DNA of 64,000 bases from Arthrobacter sp. ov118 (GTDB taxonomy: Bacteria > Actinomycetota > Actinomycetes > Actinomycetales > Micrococcaceae), in NCBI RefSeq assembly GCF_900116495.1, contig NZ_FPAY01000007.1, forward strand, positions 1-64,000, in the 5' to 3' direction. The notes beneath the pieces were generated by a model. It worked only from the letters and a program-made list of their open reading frames with translations. It did no database searches and was not told where the DNA came from. Of the stretch, positions 16,437-24,524 are shown one piece after another (within the stretch, counting starts at the first letter, position 1; each line of letters begins with the position of its first letter). A program made the position numbers and the translations under genes.

Positions 16437-18257
16437 TCATGTCTGGTGGTGGTGGTTTTGCCGGGGTTTTTGGCGAGGGTCGATGTGGGGTGGTGGCGTG
16501 AACCATGGAATGCCGGCTTTGACGTGGATTTTCCATTGCTCTTTGTGGACGAGGTGATGGTGATGAGTGCAGAGAAGGACGCCGTTATCCGTGCTGGTGG
16601 TTCCGCCATGTGACCAGTAGGTGATGTGGTGGGCTTCGCACCAGGGTGCGGGGATGGTGCAGTTGGGGAAGGCGCAGCCTTGGTCGCGGGCGGTGAGGGC
16701 TTTGCGGATGTGGGGCGGGAAGATGCGGGTGGTGCGGCCGATGTCGAGGATGCGGCCTTCGCTGCCGAGCAGGACGGGGATGATCTCGGCGTCGCAGGCG
16801 ATTTTGCGGATGGTGGAGGCAGTGATGGGTCCGGTGTAGGTGAAGGTTCCAGTGCCCACCCCCGTGCCTGGTTGGGGGTTGCCGGGGATGGCTGGCCATC
16901 TACTGGACGGGGAGGTGTGGGTGGCGTATCGGGGCCCTTGGGCGGCGGTGGTCTCGAGGCGGTTCAGGAGGTCCTGATAGTTGATGGTGACCATGACCTG
17001 GGGGCGGAGTCCGCCGGTGGCGGGCAGGGTGCCTGTGGCGAGGGCTGCCTTGCAGCCGCCGACGAGGCCGTCGAGGAGTTGCTGGGCTCGGGTGCGGCGG
17101 TCCAGCTCCGGCGGGGCGTCGTTGAAAACCGGGTCCGGTCTGGCGGTACGGCCGACGTTGCTGTTGTCGCAGGTGGCGGTGCCGCCGTCGTTACTGCCGT
17201 CGCCGCCGGAGTTGGCGGTGACGCGGGGGTTGGTGGCGGTGTTCATGACGGTGAGCAGGTGTTCATATTGGTCAGTGGTGGCGAAAATTTCGACGTGGTG
17301 GAGTCCGCGGCGGGGGCGTCGGAGGAAGGCGCCTTGGCGGTGGCGGAGCTCTTCTTCGTTGGGTTCGGTGCCGTCCTGGTCGATGGCGTCGACCCAGCGG
17401 TGGGCAATGCGGGCGAGGAAGTCGTGGTCAGTCTCGATCGCGGTGCGCACGAGGATGGCTTCCATGTGCTGGACCGTGTTCGTGTCCGCAATCGGGCGGA
17501 CCTTGTCCAGGGCGGTGGTAATGATGGCGCCGGCGCGCGAGGCGATCGTCCCTGCGGCCAGGGCCAAGCCGGTCGCCTGGCATGGTGGGGTGGACAGACC
17601 GGCGATGCCGGTGCGGGGAAGGGCTGCGGCGGCGAGGGCGAGGCGGCTGCGGGCTTCCCCGACGCTGATCTGCAGCCTGACGCGAAGGAACTCGGCGGTG
17701 TTCCGGCACCCGTCATCCGCCGGAGACCAAACGGCCGTTGTACGCGGGGCGGCAGCTCCATTCGTGCTAGCCGTTTCGCCGGCTAACGCCGCGCTGGCTT
17801 GCGCCGGACCGCTGCTCGGCGGCGTAGGTAGGGCGGGTTCCGTGCCCCAGCCCGTGGTCCAGCCAGTGGTACCGCTGGGGGGTCCGGCAGCGTTGATCCC
17901 TTCGGCCCGGGTCCTGTCCACCGCCGCGGCAGCGAGTAGCTGATAGTACTCGACTCGGTGGGCCAGCTCCTCGGCCAATCCCGCAAAGTCGGCCGCTTCA
18001 TCGAAGTCCGATCGTGCCAGCTCCTCGATCACGCCCTCGGCTTCGGCGTCCAGCAGGGCCAGACACCGGCTTAGTGCGTCGGTAGCTTCGCCACTGCGGG
18101 CCGTTTTGTCCAGGGGGCCACGCCCTTGGACAACCCTGAAACCGGAAGCGTCAGTCTGCGCTGCAGTGTCCTCCAATGCACTGTCCTCCAACGCAGTGTC
18201 CTCCAACGCACTGTCCTCCAATACAGTGTCCGCGTCCTGTTGCCCATTGGCTTCCAT
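16437..18257 (-). CDS. DUF222 and HNH endonuclease (13E12-type) protein
   Basis: A 606-aa member of the multicopy actinobacterial DUF222/13E12 family. The middle holds DUF222 (from about EYYQLLAAAAVDRTRA through RPIADTNTVQHMEA to DRRTRAQQLLDGLV). The C-terminus holds an HNH nuclease with CAFPNCTIPAPWCEAHHI and LLCTHHHHLVH, so the metal and catalytic residues look intact. The N-terminus contains a tandem pentapeptide repeat, and there are low-complexity inserts (HTSPSSRWPAIPGNPQPGTG, SGGDGSNDGG). The biological role of the family is unsettled. The start is ATG at 18257; no strong ribosome binding site is visible. Confidence 0.88.
   Translation of the reverse strand: MEANGQQDADTVLEDSALEDTALEDSALEDTAAQTDASGFRVVQGRGPLDKTARSGEATDALSRCLALLDAEAEGVIEELARSDFDEAADFAGLAEELAHRVEYYQLLAAAAVDRTRAEGINAAGPPSGTTGWTTGWGTEPALPTPPSSGPAQASAALAGETASTNGAAAPRTTAVWSPADDGCRNTAEFLRVRLQISVGEARSRLALAAAALPRTGIAGLSTPPCQATGLALAAGTIASRAGAIITTALDKVRPIADTNTVQHMEAILVRTAIETDHDFLARIAHRWVDAIDQDGTEPNEEELRHRQGAFLRRPRRGLHHVEIFATTDQYEHLLTVMNTATNPRVTANSGGDGSNDGGTATCDNSNVGRTARPDPVFNDAPPELDRRTRAQQLLDGLVGGCKAALATGTLPATGGLRPQVMVTINYQDLLNRLETTAAQGPRYATHTSPSSRWPAIPGNPQPGTGVGTGTFTYTGPITASTIRKIACDAEIIPVLLGSEGRILDIGRTTRIFPPHIRKALTARDQGCAFPNCTIPAPWCEAHHITYWSHGGTTSTDNGVLLCTHHHHLVHKEQWKIHVKAGIPWFTPPPHIDPRQKPRQNHHHQT
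18162..18221 (-). repeat. Four tandem 15-bp repeats inside the DUF222/HNH gene
   Basis: Residues 13-32 alternate LEDSA and LEDTA (four pentapeptides) encoded by 15-bp units differing at single positions. The unit keeps the frame, so copy-number change would alter only the length of an acidic N-terminal segment. Confidence 0.8.
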
Positions 18258-18340
18258 GGGACAACTTTGTCAGAGGGGTCCGACAGTTTTAGGGGTGACC
18301 GAGGACACGCGATAAGAACGAGGTGTCGCAGATCGAGTCC

Positions 18341-19261
18341 CTAGCCGGCGGCCCAAGCAATTACCAGGAGCGCCCCGCTGCACAGGACCGTGGTGCAGAG
18401 GATGACGTCCCTAGCCACGGTCATTCCCCGGCCGTAGGGGGAGGCGAAGAGGAAGACGTTCTGCGCGGTGGGGAGGGCCGCCATGATCACGATGGCGAGC
18501 AGGTGCTGGCCCTCCAGCCCGAAAACAAAGCGGCCCAGCAGCCACACGACGGCGGGCATGCCGGCGATCTTGAGGAAAGTGGCCACCAGTGTCTCGGTGC
18601 GGCCGTCGTCTTTCTGCAGGGGCGCCCTGCCGGCAAGGGACAGGCCGAAGGCGAGAAGCACCATGGGTACAGCGCCGCCAGCCAGCATGTCAATGGGTTT
18701 TTGCAGCAGATCCGGTTCCTGCCAGCCTGTCAGCGCCACGACCGCGCCGAGGCCGGAGGCGATGATCATGGGGTTGGACAGTGGTTGGAGCAGCATCCTG
18801 TTCCACGAGATCCGGGCGCCGGAGACGAGGCCCAGAATGGTGAGGTAGGTAGGGGCCAAAACCAGCAGTTGCACAAGCAGGACCGGTGCCACGTGCTGGG
18901 CGGTGCCCACCGCGTAGAGCGACACAGGAATGCCGATGTTGTTGGCGTTGGCGTAGCTACTGGCCATCGCGCCCACAGCGGTTTCCGCTGCGGGCCGACG
19001 GAAGAACAGGAAGCTCAGCAGCCAATACAGAAGCCCCACTGCCGCTGCTGAAAGCAGCGCCAGCGGGGCATCTGTTCCGAGTGCCGCCCGGATGTCCGAG
19101 CCGGCCACCACGGTGTAAAGAAGAGCGGGATTGGTGATGTAGAAGGCAGTACGGGTCAGTGCACCCTGGACCTCAGGTCCCAGAATGCCGAACCTGGCAG
19201 CGAGGTAACCGACGGCGATGACTGCGGCAACGATGAGTATTCCTGAGATAACGCCGCCCAC
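18341..19261 (-). CDS. AEC-family (auxin efflux carrier type) permease
   Basis: A 306-aa membrane protein with about ten helices in two similar halves. Family-like stretches are FYITNPALLYTVVA, ASSYANANNIGIPVSLYAVG and the C-terminal IVIMAALPTAQNVFLFASPY; the conserved Asn-rich and Pro-containing segments are typical of AEC transporters for organic acids. GTG at 19261 with AAAGGCG upstream is preferred. It follows gudD on the same strand after a hairpin, so it may export or import a small carboxylate, but its substrate is unknown. Confidence 0.82.
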   Translation of the reverse strand: MGGVISGILIVAAVIAVGYLAARFGILGPEVQGALTRTAFYITNPALLYTVVAGSDIRAALGTDAPLALLSAAAVGLLYWLLSFLFFRRPAAETAVGAMASSYANANNIGIPVSLYAVGTAQHVAPVLLVQLLVLAPTYLTILGLVSGARISWNRMLLQPLSNPMIIASGLGAVVALTGWQEPDLLQKPIDMLAGGAVPMVLLAFGLSLAGRAPLQKDDGRTETLVATFLKIAGMPAVVWLLGRFVFGLEGQHLLAIVIMAALPTAQNVFLFASPYGRGMTVARDVILCTTVLCSGALLVIAWAAG

Positions 19262-19312
19262 AAATATCGCCTTTCGATACAACAAACGCCTCCGGCGGGC
19301 CGAAGGTGGTCT

Positions 19313-19356
19313 CCGCACGGCCGTCTCCTGTTGCGTGGGGAGTGCCGGCCGTGCGG
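19313..19356 (-). terminator. Hairpin after gudD
   Basis: A 10-bp perfect stem (CCGCACGGCC at 19313-19322 with its complement at 19347-19356) and a 24-nt loop lie between the gudD stop and the start of the AEC transporter gene. It probably ends the glucarate operon or attenuates read-through into the transporter gene. Confidence 0.5.
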
Positions 19357-19380
19357 AAGGGTGGGGATCCTTTAGTGGAC

Positions 19381-19421
19381 TAGCGGACCGGGTCTTTAGC
19401 GGACCGGATCTTTAGCGGACC
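19381..19421. repeat. 16-bp tandem repeat triplicating the gudD stop region
   Basis: TAGCGGACC occurs at 19381, 19397 and 19413 with an exact 16-bp period; CTTTAGCGGACC is shared by the last two copies. The copy at 19413-19421 contains the last codons and stop of gudD, so the 3' end of the gene has been duplicated twice just beyond its stop. Confidence 0.75.
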
Positions 19422-20740
19422 AGGCAGGGCCGCTTGGGATCAAAGGTCCAGCCGTCGATGTAGTACTGCATCCCGACGCTGTCGTCCCGGGCGTCCAAGC
19501 CGTGCTCGAGGTACAGCCGGTGCGCCTTGTCCAGAGCCTCCCGGTCCAGTTCGATGCCGAGGCCGGGCGCGTCCGGAACTTCGATGGCCCCCTCCCGGAT
19601 TTGCAGTGGCTGTTTGGTCAGGCCCTGGCCGTCCTGCCAGATCCAGTGGGTGTCCAGCGCCGTGATCTCGCCGGGTGCCGCAGCGCCCGTGTGAGTGAAC
19701 ATGGCCAAGGAGATGTCGAAGTGGTTGTTCGAGTGCGAACCCCACGTCAGGCCGAATTCGTTGCAAAGCTGGGCTACCCGGACGGAGCCGTGCATGGTCC
19801 AGAAGTGCGGATCGGCCAGGGGAATGTCGACGGCGTTGCTGCGGATTGCGTGGGACATTTCGCGCCAGTCCGTGGCAATCATGTTCGTCGCGGTTTTCAG
19901 TCCGGTGGCCCGGCGGAATTCCGCCATGACCTCCCGTCCTGAGAAACGCCCTTCGGCACCGCAGGGGTCCTCGGCGTAGGCCACCACGCCTTGCATCCTC
20001 TTGCCGAGCCGGATCGCCTCCTCCAGCAGCCAGCCGCCGTTCGGGTCCAGCGTGACGCGGGCCTCCGGGAAGCGCTTGGCCAGTGCCGTGACCACGTCCA
20101 CCTCGTCGTCGCCGGACAGCACGCCGCCCTTGAGCTTGAAGTCGCTGAAGCCGTAGCGCTCCTGGGCCGCTTCGGCCAGGGCAACGACTGTCTCGGGCGT
20201 CATGGCCTCCTGGCGGCGAAGCTGCTCCCACCGGTCCTTCGGCGCGTCCTCCACGAGGTAGGGCAGGTCCGTCCGGCCGGGGTCGCCGATGAAGAAGAGG
20301 TAGCCAAGCATCGGCACGGAGCTGCGCTGCTGGCCGTCGCCGAGCAGCTCGGCGACGGGGACGCCGAGGAACTGTCCGTGCAGGTCCAGCAGCGCTGATT
20401 CGACGGCGGTGACGGCGTGCACCGTGGTGCGGAGGTCGAACGTCTGCAGGCCGCGGCCGCCGGCGTCGCGGTCGGCGAACTCCGCCGCGACCTGGCGCAG
20501 CAGGGACCGGTAGCGTGCCACCGGCTGGCCGGCGATCAGCCGGCCGGCCTCCTCGATGGTGGTCCGAATCTTTTCCCCACCGGGTACTTCGCCGAGCCCG
20601 GTCCGGCCGTCCGAGTCGGTGACGATGACGACGTTGCGGGTGAAGAACGGTCCGTGGGCGCCGCTGAGGTTCATCAGCATGCTGTCGTGACCGGCGACCG
20701 GGACAACTTCGACCCGGGCGATGGTGGGTTGCGTGCTCAC
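19412..20740 (-). CDS. gudD: D-glucarate dehydratase
   Basis: A 442-aa enolase-superfamily enzyme that dehydrates D-glucarate to 5-dehydro-4-deoxyglucarate. Family residues are visible in FKLKGG (Lys-x-Lys), LDPNGGW and EDPCG (metal ligands), KTATNMIATDW, and HSNNHFDIS, carrying the catalytic His and Asn typical of GudD. The start is GTG at 20740; it overlaps the stop of the upstream dehydrogenase gene in a GTGA, so the two are translationally coupled. It is the last gene of a KDG dehydratase-semialdehyde dehydrogenase-GudD operon. Confidence 0.95.
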   Translation of the reverse strand: MSTQPTIARVEVVPVAGHDSMLMNLSGAHGPFFTRNVVIVTDSDGRTGLGEVPGGEKIRTTIEEAGRLIAGQPVARYRSLLRQVAAEFADRDAGGRGLQTFDLRTTVHAVTAVESALLDLHGQFLGVPVAELLGDGQQRSSVPMLGYLFFIGDPGRTDLPYLVEDAPKDRWEQLRRQEAMTPETVVALAEAAQERYGFSDFKLKGGVLSGDDEVDVVTALAKRFPEARVTLDPNGGWLLEEAIRLGKRMQGVVAYAEDPCGAEGRFSGREVMAEFRRATGLKTATNMIATDWREMSHAIRSNAVDIPLADPHFWTMHGSVRVAQLCNEFGLTWGSHSNNHFDISLAMFTHTGAAAPGEITALDTHWIWQDGQGLTKQPLQIREGAIEVPDAPGLGIELDREALDKAHRLYLEHGLDARDDSVGMQYYIDGWTFDPKRPCLVR

Positions 20741-22356
20741 GCGTTGACCTCTGCTTTCTGGGCTGCTTCCGCGCTCTCGCTCACGCCGTCGATCCGGCGG
20801 AACAGGCGCCACGGGTTAGTGTCCTGCAGCGGGGCCGGAAGCAGCTCCTGGGGCAGGTTCTGGTACGCCACTGGACGGAGGAACCTGTTGATGGCCAGGG
20901 TTCCGACCGACGTGGTGCGGGTGTCGGAGGTGGCCGGGAAAGGACCGCCGTGGACCATGGCGTGGCCAACTTCGACGCCGGTGGGCCAGCCGTTCACGAT
21001 GATACGCCCGACCTTCTGTTCCAGCGCGGGGATCAGCCGTGCCGCCGTCGGGTAGTCCTCTTCGGCGAGCTGCAGGGAAGCGGTGAGCTGCCCCTCGAGC
21101 CGGTTGGTGGCCTCGATGAGTTCCTCGGCGGAGGAGTAGCGGATCACCAGGCTGGCTGCGCCGAAGATCTCCGCGTGCAGCACCTCGTTGGTGATGAAGT
21201 CGCGGATTTCCGTGCCGTAAATGGCCGGTGCCGGGGCGTTCTCGGTGGGGCCGGGGGTTCCGGTCCCGACGACGGTCACGTTCTCGGCAGCGCCGAGCGC
21301 CTCCGTTCCGGAGTTCCAGGAACCGGCAATGCCCGCGGTCAGCATCGTCTGCCCAGCGCAGGCGGAAACAGCGCGGCCGACGGCGGCAGCCAGTTTGTCG
21401 CCCGGCGCGCCGGCCGGGGCGAACAGCAGGCCGGGGGAGGTGCAGAGCTGGCCGGAGCTGCCGGTGACGGCGGTGACGTACTGCCGTGCCAGTGCGTCAA
21501 TTTCGCCGGCGTCGCCCTTGAGGGCGCCGGGGAAGACGAAGACCGGGTTGAGGGAGGACATCTCCGCGTACACGGGGATGGGCTCCGGCCGTGCGGCGGC
21601 GGTGCGCATCAGGGCGATCCCGGCGCTCTGGGAGCCGGTGAAGCCCACGGCCTTGATGGCCGGGTCAGCCACGAGCGCCTGGCCGATGCTGCTGCCCGGG
21701 CCGTAAATGAGCGAGAAAACGCCCGGGTGAAGACCGGAGTCCGCAACGGCCTTGGCGATCGCCTGGCCCACCAGTTCGCTGGTGCCGGGGTGGGCGTTGT
21801 GGGCCTTGAAGACCACCGGGCAGCCTGCGGCGAGGGCCGAGGCGGTGTCCCCGCCCGCCGTCGAGAAGGCCAGCGGGAAGTTGCTGGCGCCGAAGACGGC
21901 GACGGGACCCAGCGGGATCTGGCGCTGACGGATGTCTGCGCGCGGCAGGGGCGTGCGGTCCGGCAGTGCCGGGTCGATGCGGACGCCCCGGAAGTCGCCC
22001 TGGCGGACCACGTTGGCAAAGAGCCGCAGCTGGCCGATGGTGCGGGCCCGTTCGCCTTGCAGGCGCGCGGCCGGCAGGCCGGTCTCCTGCCCGGCGCGGA
22101 CGATCAGTTCGTCGCCGATGGCTTCGATGTTGTCTGCAATCGTGTCCAGGAACGCGGCGTGGGTTTCGGGGTCAAGCGCGCTGAAGGACTTGAAGGCCTC
22201 GGCGGCCGCGGCAGTGGCGGCCTTCAGCTGCTCCTCGGTGAGCAGGGTGTAGGCAGGCTCGAGCTGTTCGTTGGTGGCGGGGTTGAAGGCGAAGGTGGTC
22301 TTGCCTTCGCCGGCGACGGTCCGTCCGGCGATTAGGGAGTGTCCGGTAAGGGTCAC
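20737..22356 (-). CDS. 2,5-dioxovalerate (alpha-ketoglutarate semialdehyde) dehydrogenase
   Basis: A 539-aa aldehyde dehydrogenase that would oxidise 2-oxoglutarate semialdehyde to 2-oxoglutarate, the last step of oxidative aldarate breakdown. Motifs include FGASNFPLAFS, the cofactor region GFTGSQSAG, the Glu-containing PIPVYAEMSSLNP, and the catalytic Cys in SSGQLCTSPG; the SSGQLCT form is typical of the KGSADH/AldH-like subgroup. The start is GTG at 22356 with AGGAGGAAC. It lies between the KDG dehydratase gene (65 bp upstream) and gudD (4-bp overlap). Confidence 0.92.
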   Translation of the reverse strand: MTLTGHSLIAGRTVAGEGKTTFAFNPATNEQLEPAYTLLTEEQLKAATAAAAEAFKSFSALDPETHAAFLDTIADNIEAIGDELIVRAGQETGLPAARLQGERARTIGQLRLFANVVRQGDFRGVRIDPALPDRTPLPRADIRQRQIPLGPVAVFGASNFPLAFSTAGGDTASALAAGCPVVFKAHNAHPGTSELVGQAIAKAVADSGLHPGVFSLIYGPGSSIGQALVADPAIKAVGFTGSQSAGIALMRTAAARPEPIPVYAEMSSLNPVFVFPGALKGDAGEIDALARQYVTAVTGSSGQLCTSPGLLFAPAGAPGDKLAAAVGRAVSACAGQTMLTAGIAGSWNSGTEALGAAENVTVVGTGTPGPTENAPAPAIYGTEIRDFITNEVLHAEIFGAASLVIRYSSAEELIEATNRLEGQLTASLQLAEEDYPTAARLIPALEQKVGRIIVNGWPTGVEVGHAMVHGGPFPATSDTRTTSVGTLAINRFLRPVAYQNLPQELLPAPLQDTNPWRLFRRIDGVSESAEAAQKAEVNA

Positions 22357-22421
22357 GATTGTTCCTCCTGGTGGTACGGGTGGGAGCTGGCGGGCGGGCC
22401 GGCAGTTAGGAGACGGTCCAG

Positions 22422-23336
22422 CTAGGAGACCTTGGCGATGAGTGCCTTGAGGTCGGCCAGGTCCTTTTCCGCCATGTTCTGCAGCGGGGGACGGACGCCG
22501 CCGGCGGAACGGCCGATCGCGTCGAGGCCGCCCTTGACGATGGAGACGGCGTAGCCCTTCACGCGGTCGCGGATGTCCAGGTACGGGATCACGAACTCGT
22601 TGAGCTTCTTGTTGACGGCCACGCGGTCGTTGTTGCGGACGTCCTGGTAGAAGTCGAGGGCAAACTGCGGAACGAAGTTGTACATCGCGCTGGAGTAGGT
22701 GCTCATGCCCAGCTGCAGGAGCGGCAGCGCGAAGGTCTCGGCCGTGGGCAGGCCGCCCAGGTAGAACAGGCGGTCGCCGAGCTTGGCGTACACGCGGGCA
22801 TCGTGTTCGAGATCGCCCACGCCGTCCTTGAAGCCAATGAGGTTCTCGTGGCGCTCGGCCAGCGTGGCAACCGTGGTGTCCTTGTAGATGGCGTTGGCAC
22901 GGTTGTAGATGATCACGCCAAGCGACGTGGCGCTGCAGACAGCGCTGACGTGGTCGATCAGGCCGCCCTGGTCCGCTTCCGTCAGGTACGGCGGCAGCAG
23001 CAGGATGCCCTCGGCGCCGGCGGCCTCCGCGGCCTGGGCGTTTTCGATGGCCTGGGCGGTCGAGCCGCCGGCGGAGGCGAGGACCGGCACTGTTGTGCCG
23101 ACTTCCTCGACGGCGGCCAGGACAACCCGCGCCGACTCGGAGGGCGTCAGTGAGAAGCCCTCGCCCGTGCCGCCTGCGGCAAAGAGCCCTGCGACCGGGA
23201 AGCTGGCCTGCCAGGCGAGGTGCTTGCGGTAGTTCTCTTCGTCAAACTGCAGGTCTGCATCGAATGACGTGACGGGAAAGGAGAGCAGGCCGTCTTTGAG
23301 GGTGTCGGCCAGCTCCTGGGGTGTGTACTTTGCCAC
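22422..23336 (-). CDS. 5-dehydro-4-deoxyglucarate dehydratase
   Basis: A 304-aa member of the DHDPS/NAL class-I aldolase-fold family that converts 5-dehydro-4-deoxyglucarate to 2-oxoglutarate semialdehyde with loss of CO2 and water. Visible elements are FAAGGTGEGFSLTPSE (substrate carboxylate loop), VIIYNRANAIY and the Schiff-base Lys in IGFKDGVGD. Between GudD and the semialdehyde dehydrogenase this completes glucarate to 2-oxoglutarate. The start is GTG at 23336 with GGAGGAACC. It is the first gene of the operon. Confidence 0.94.
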   Translation of the reverse strand: MAKYTPQELADTLKDGLLSFPVTSFDADLQFDEENYRKHLAWQASFPVAGLFAAGGTGEGFSLTPSESARVVLAAVEEVGTTVPVLASAGGSTAQAIENAQAAEAAGAEGILLLPPYLTEADQGGLIDHVSAVCSATSLGVIIYNRANAIYKDTTVATLAERHENLIGFKDGVGDLEHDARVYAKLGDRLFYLGGLPTAETFALPLLQLGMSTYSSAMYNFVPQFALDFYQDVRNNDRVAVNKKLNEFVIPYLDIRDRVKGYAVSIVKGGLDAIGRSAGGVRPPLQNMAEKDLADLKALIAKVS

Positions 23337-23391
23337 GGTGGGTTCCTCCGGATGGGCGCCGAAATCGGCGTAGGTGGTGTGCTTCCGTCCC

Positions 23392-23422
23392 AGACTAGGA
23401 GCGGCCACTCATGCCTGTCCAA
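23392..23422 (-). promoter_or_regulatory. Possible promoter of the glucarate operon
   Basis: On the minus strand, TTGGAC (23417-23422) and TAGTCT (23392-23397) are 19 bp apart, about 55 bp upstream of the KDG dehydratase start. An A/T-rich tract (23429-23445) lies just upstream. Spacing is slightly long, so this is tentative. Confidence 0.35.
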
Positions 23423-23496
23423 GTGCTTTTTTGTATGTTTTGATACCGTTCGTGCATTGCTGGCGCCCGTGCCACCTTCTTGCGCGGCCCGCGTAC

Positions 23497-24381
23497 TTAT
23501 GCCCGCGCGAAGTCCAGTTCCCGCAGCAGCCTGCCAAGCGCCGGGTTCTCCACCTTGCGGCTCCAGATGGCGTGCAGTTCCACTGGCTCTCCGCGGTCGC
23601 CTCCGAGCTGTAGGTATTCGACGCCGTCGATGCCCAGGGCGGTGGCGGAGCGGGGAACGAACGCGACGCCGCGCCGTGCTGCGACGAGCGAAACCATGGT
23701 CAGGATCTGGCTCACCGTATGGACCACGTTGCCGTGCTGGACCGGCAGGGTGCGGACCACAAGGTCGTAGAAGTAGCGCGCCTGCAATGGCGAATGCATG
23801 ATCAGGGGCTCGTCTCTGAGGTCCTCGTTCTCGACGTCGCGCCCGAGCCTGGTCAACGGATGGCCGGCCGGAACAGCTACCACCATCGCCTCCCGGTAGA
23901 GCAGGCGTGAATCGAAGATCTCGCCGTCGAAAGGCGGCCTCGCCAGCCCGAGGTCGAGTTCGCCGGTCAGCAGGGCCTGGATCTGCTCGCCGGTGACCAG
24001 CTCCTGAAGGTCGATGTCGACGTCGGGCAGCGCGGCGGAGATTTCCTCCAGAAGCGGGCCCAGAATGCTGAAGCCGCTGGCGGCAGTGAAGCCGATCCGG
24101 AGCACGCCGGACCGGCCCGAGGCGATGCGGCGGGCGGTGGCCGGGGCACGCTCCGCCAGCGCCAGCAGGCGCCGCGCCTCTTCCAGGAAGGCTTGCCCGG
24201 CGTGGGTCAGTTGGACCCTGCGGTTGTCGCGTTCAAGCAGTTCCGCGCCGACGCTTTTCTCCAGTTTCTGGATCTGACGGCTCAGTGGCGGCTGGGTCAT
24301 GTTGAGCCGTTCCGCGGCGCGGCCGAAGTGCAGTTCCTCGGCGACGGCGATGAAGCCAGCCAGCTGATCAAAGGTAAACAT
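23497..24381 (-). CDS. LysR-family transcriptional regulator
   Basis: A 294-aa LysR regulator: N-terminal winged helix (FIAVAEELHFGRAAERLNMTQPPLSRQIQKLEK, residues about 10-42) and a periplasmic-binding-protein-like effector domain. It is divergent from tctC across a 143-bp gap containing a dyad, and lies upstream of the glucarate operon on the same strand. It is therefore the likely activator of tctCBA and possibly of the glucarate operon, with glucarate or an intermediate as effector. The start is ATG at 24381. Confidence 0.93.
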   Translation of the reverse strand: MFTFDQLAGFIAVAEELHFGRAAERLNMTQPPLSRQIQKLEKSVGAELLERDNRRVQLTHAGQAFLEEARRLLALAERAPATARRIASGRSGVLRIGFTAASGFSILGPLLEEISAALPDVDIDLQELVTGEQIQALLTGELDLGLARPPFDGEIFDSRLLYREAMVVAVPAGHPLTRLGRDVENEDLRDEPLIMHSPLQARYFYDLVVRTLPVQHGNVVHTVSQILTMVSLVAARRGVAFVPRSATALGIDGVEYLQLGGDRGEPVELHAIWSRKVENPALGRLLRELDFARA

Positions 24382-24402
24382 GATGCCTTCCGGGTATCAC
24401 TT

Positions 24403-24430
24403 GATGCATATTTGGGCTTAGACATGCATC
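24403..24430. promoter_or_regulatory. LysR-type dyad between lysR and tctC
   Basis: GATGCAT (24403-24409) and ATGCATC (24424-24430) form a 7-bp inverted repeat with a 14-bp spacer in the divergent promoter region. The centre is about 35 bp upstream of the lysR start and about 108 bp upstream of tctC. Position and symmetry fit a LysR recognition site, although the half-sites are further apart than in the classic T-N11-A box. Confidence 0.5.
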
Positions 24431-24524
24431 ATAACCCGTTCCTACACTCGATTCAGCGAGCCGCAAGTGAGCCGGTTCACATCCTTCCGGGGTTTCCGCC
24501 CCGCAGTGTCAACGAGGAGTTCCA

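Noticed and set aside
14792..16501. 569-codon plus-strand open frame opposite the FadR-type regulator and dehydratase genes
   Set aside because: It crosses two well-supported genes and an operator-promoter region and has no motifs.
16437..18257. DUF222/HNH gene as a mobile homing endonuclease
   Set aside because: No flanking repeats, intron or intein context is present; the family is multicopy and chromosomal in Actinobacteria.
20950..22335. 461-codon plus-strand open frame opposite the semialdehyde dehydrogenase
   Set aside because: Composition is Gly/Ala/Arg-rich without domains, and the opposite strand encodes a complete aldehyde dehydrogenase with a catalytic Cys.
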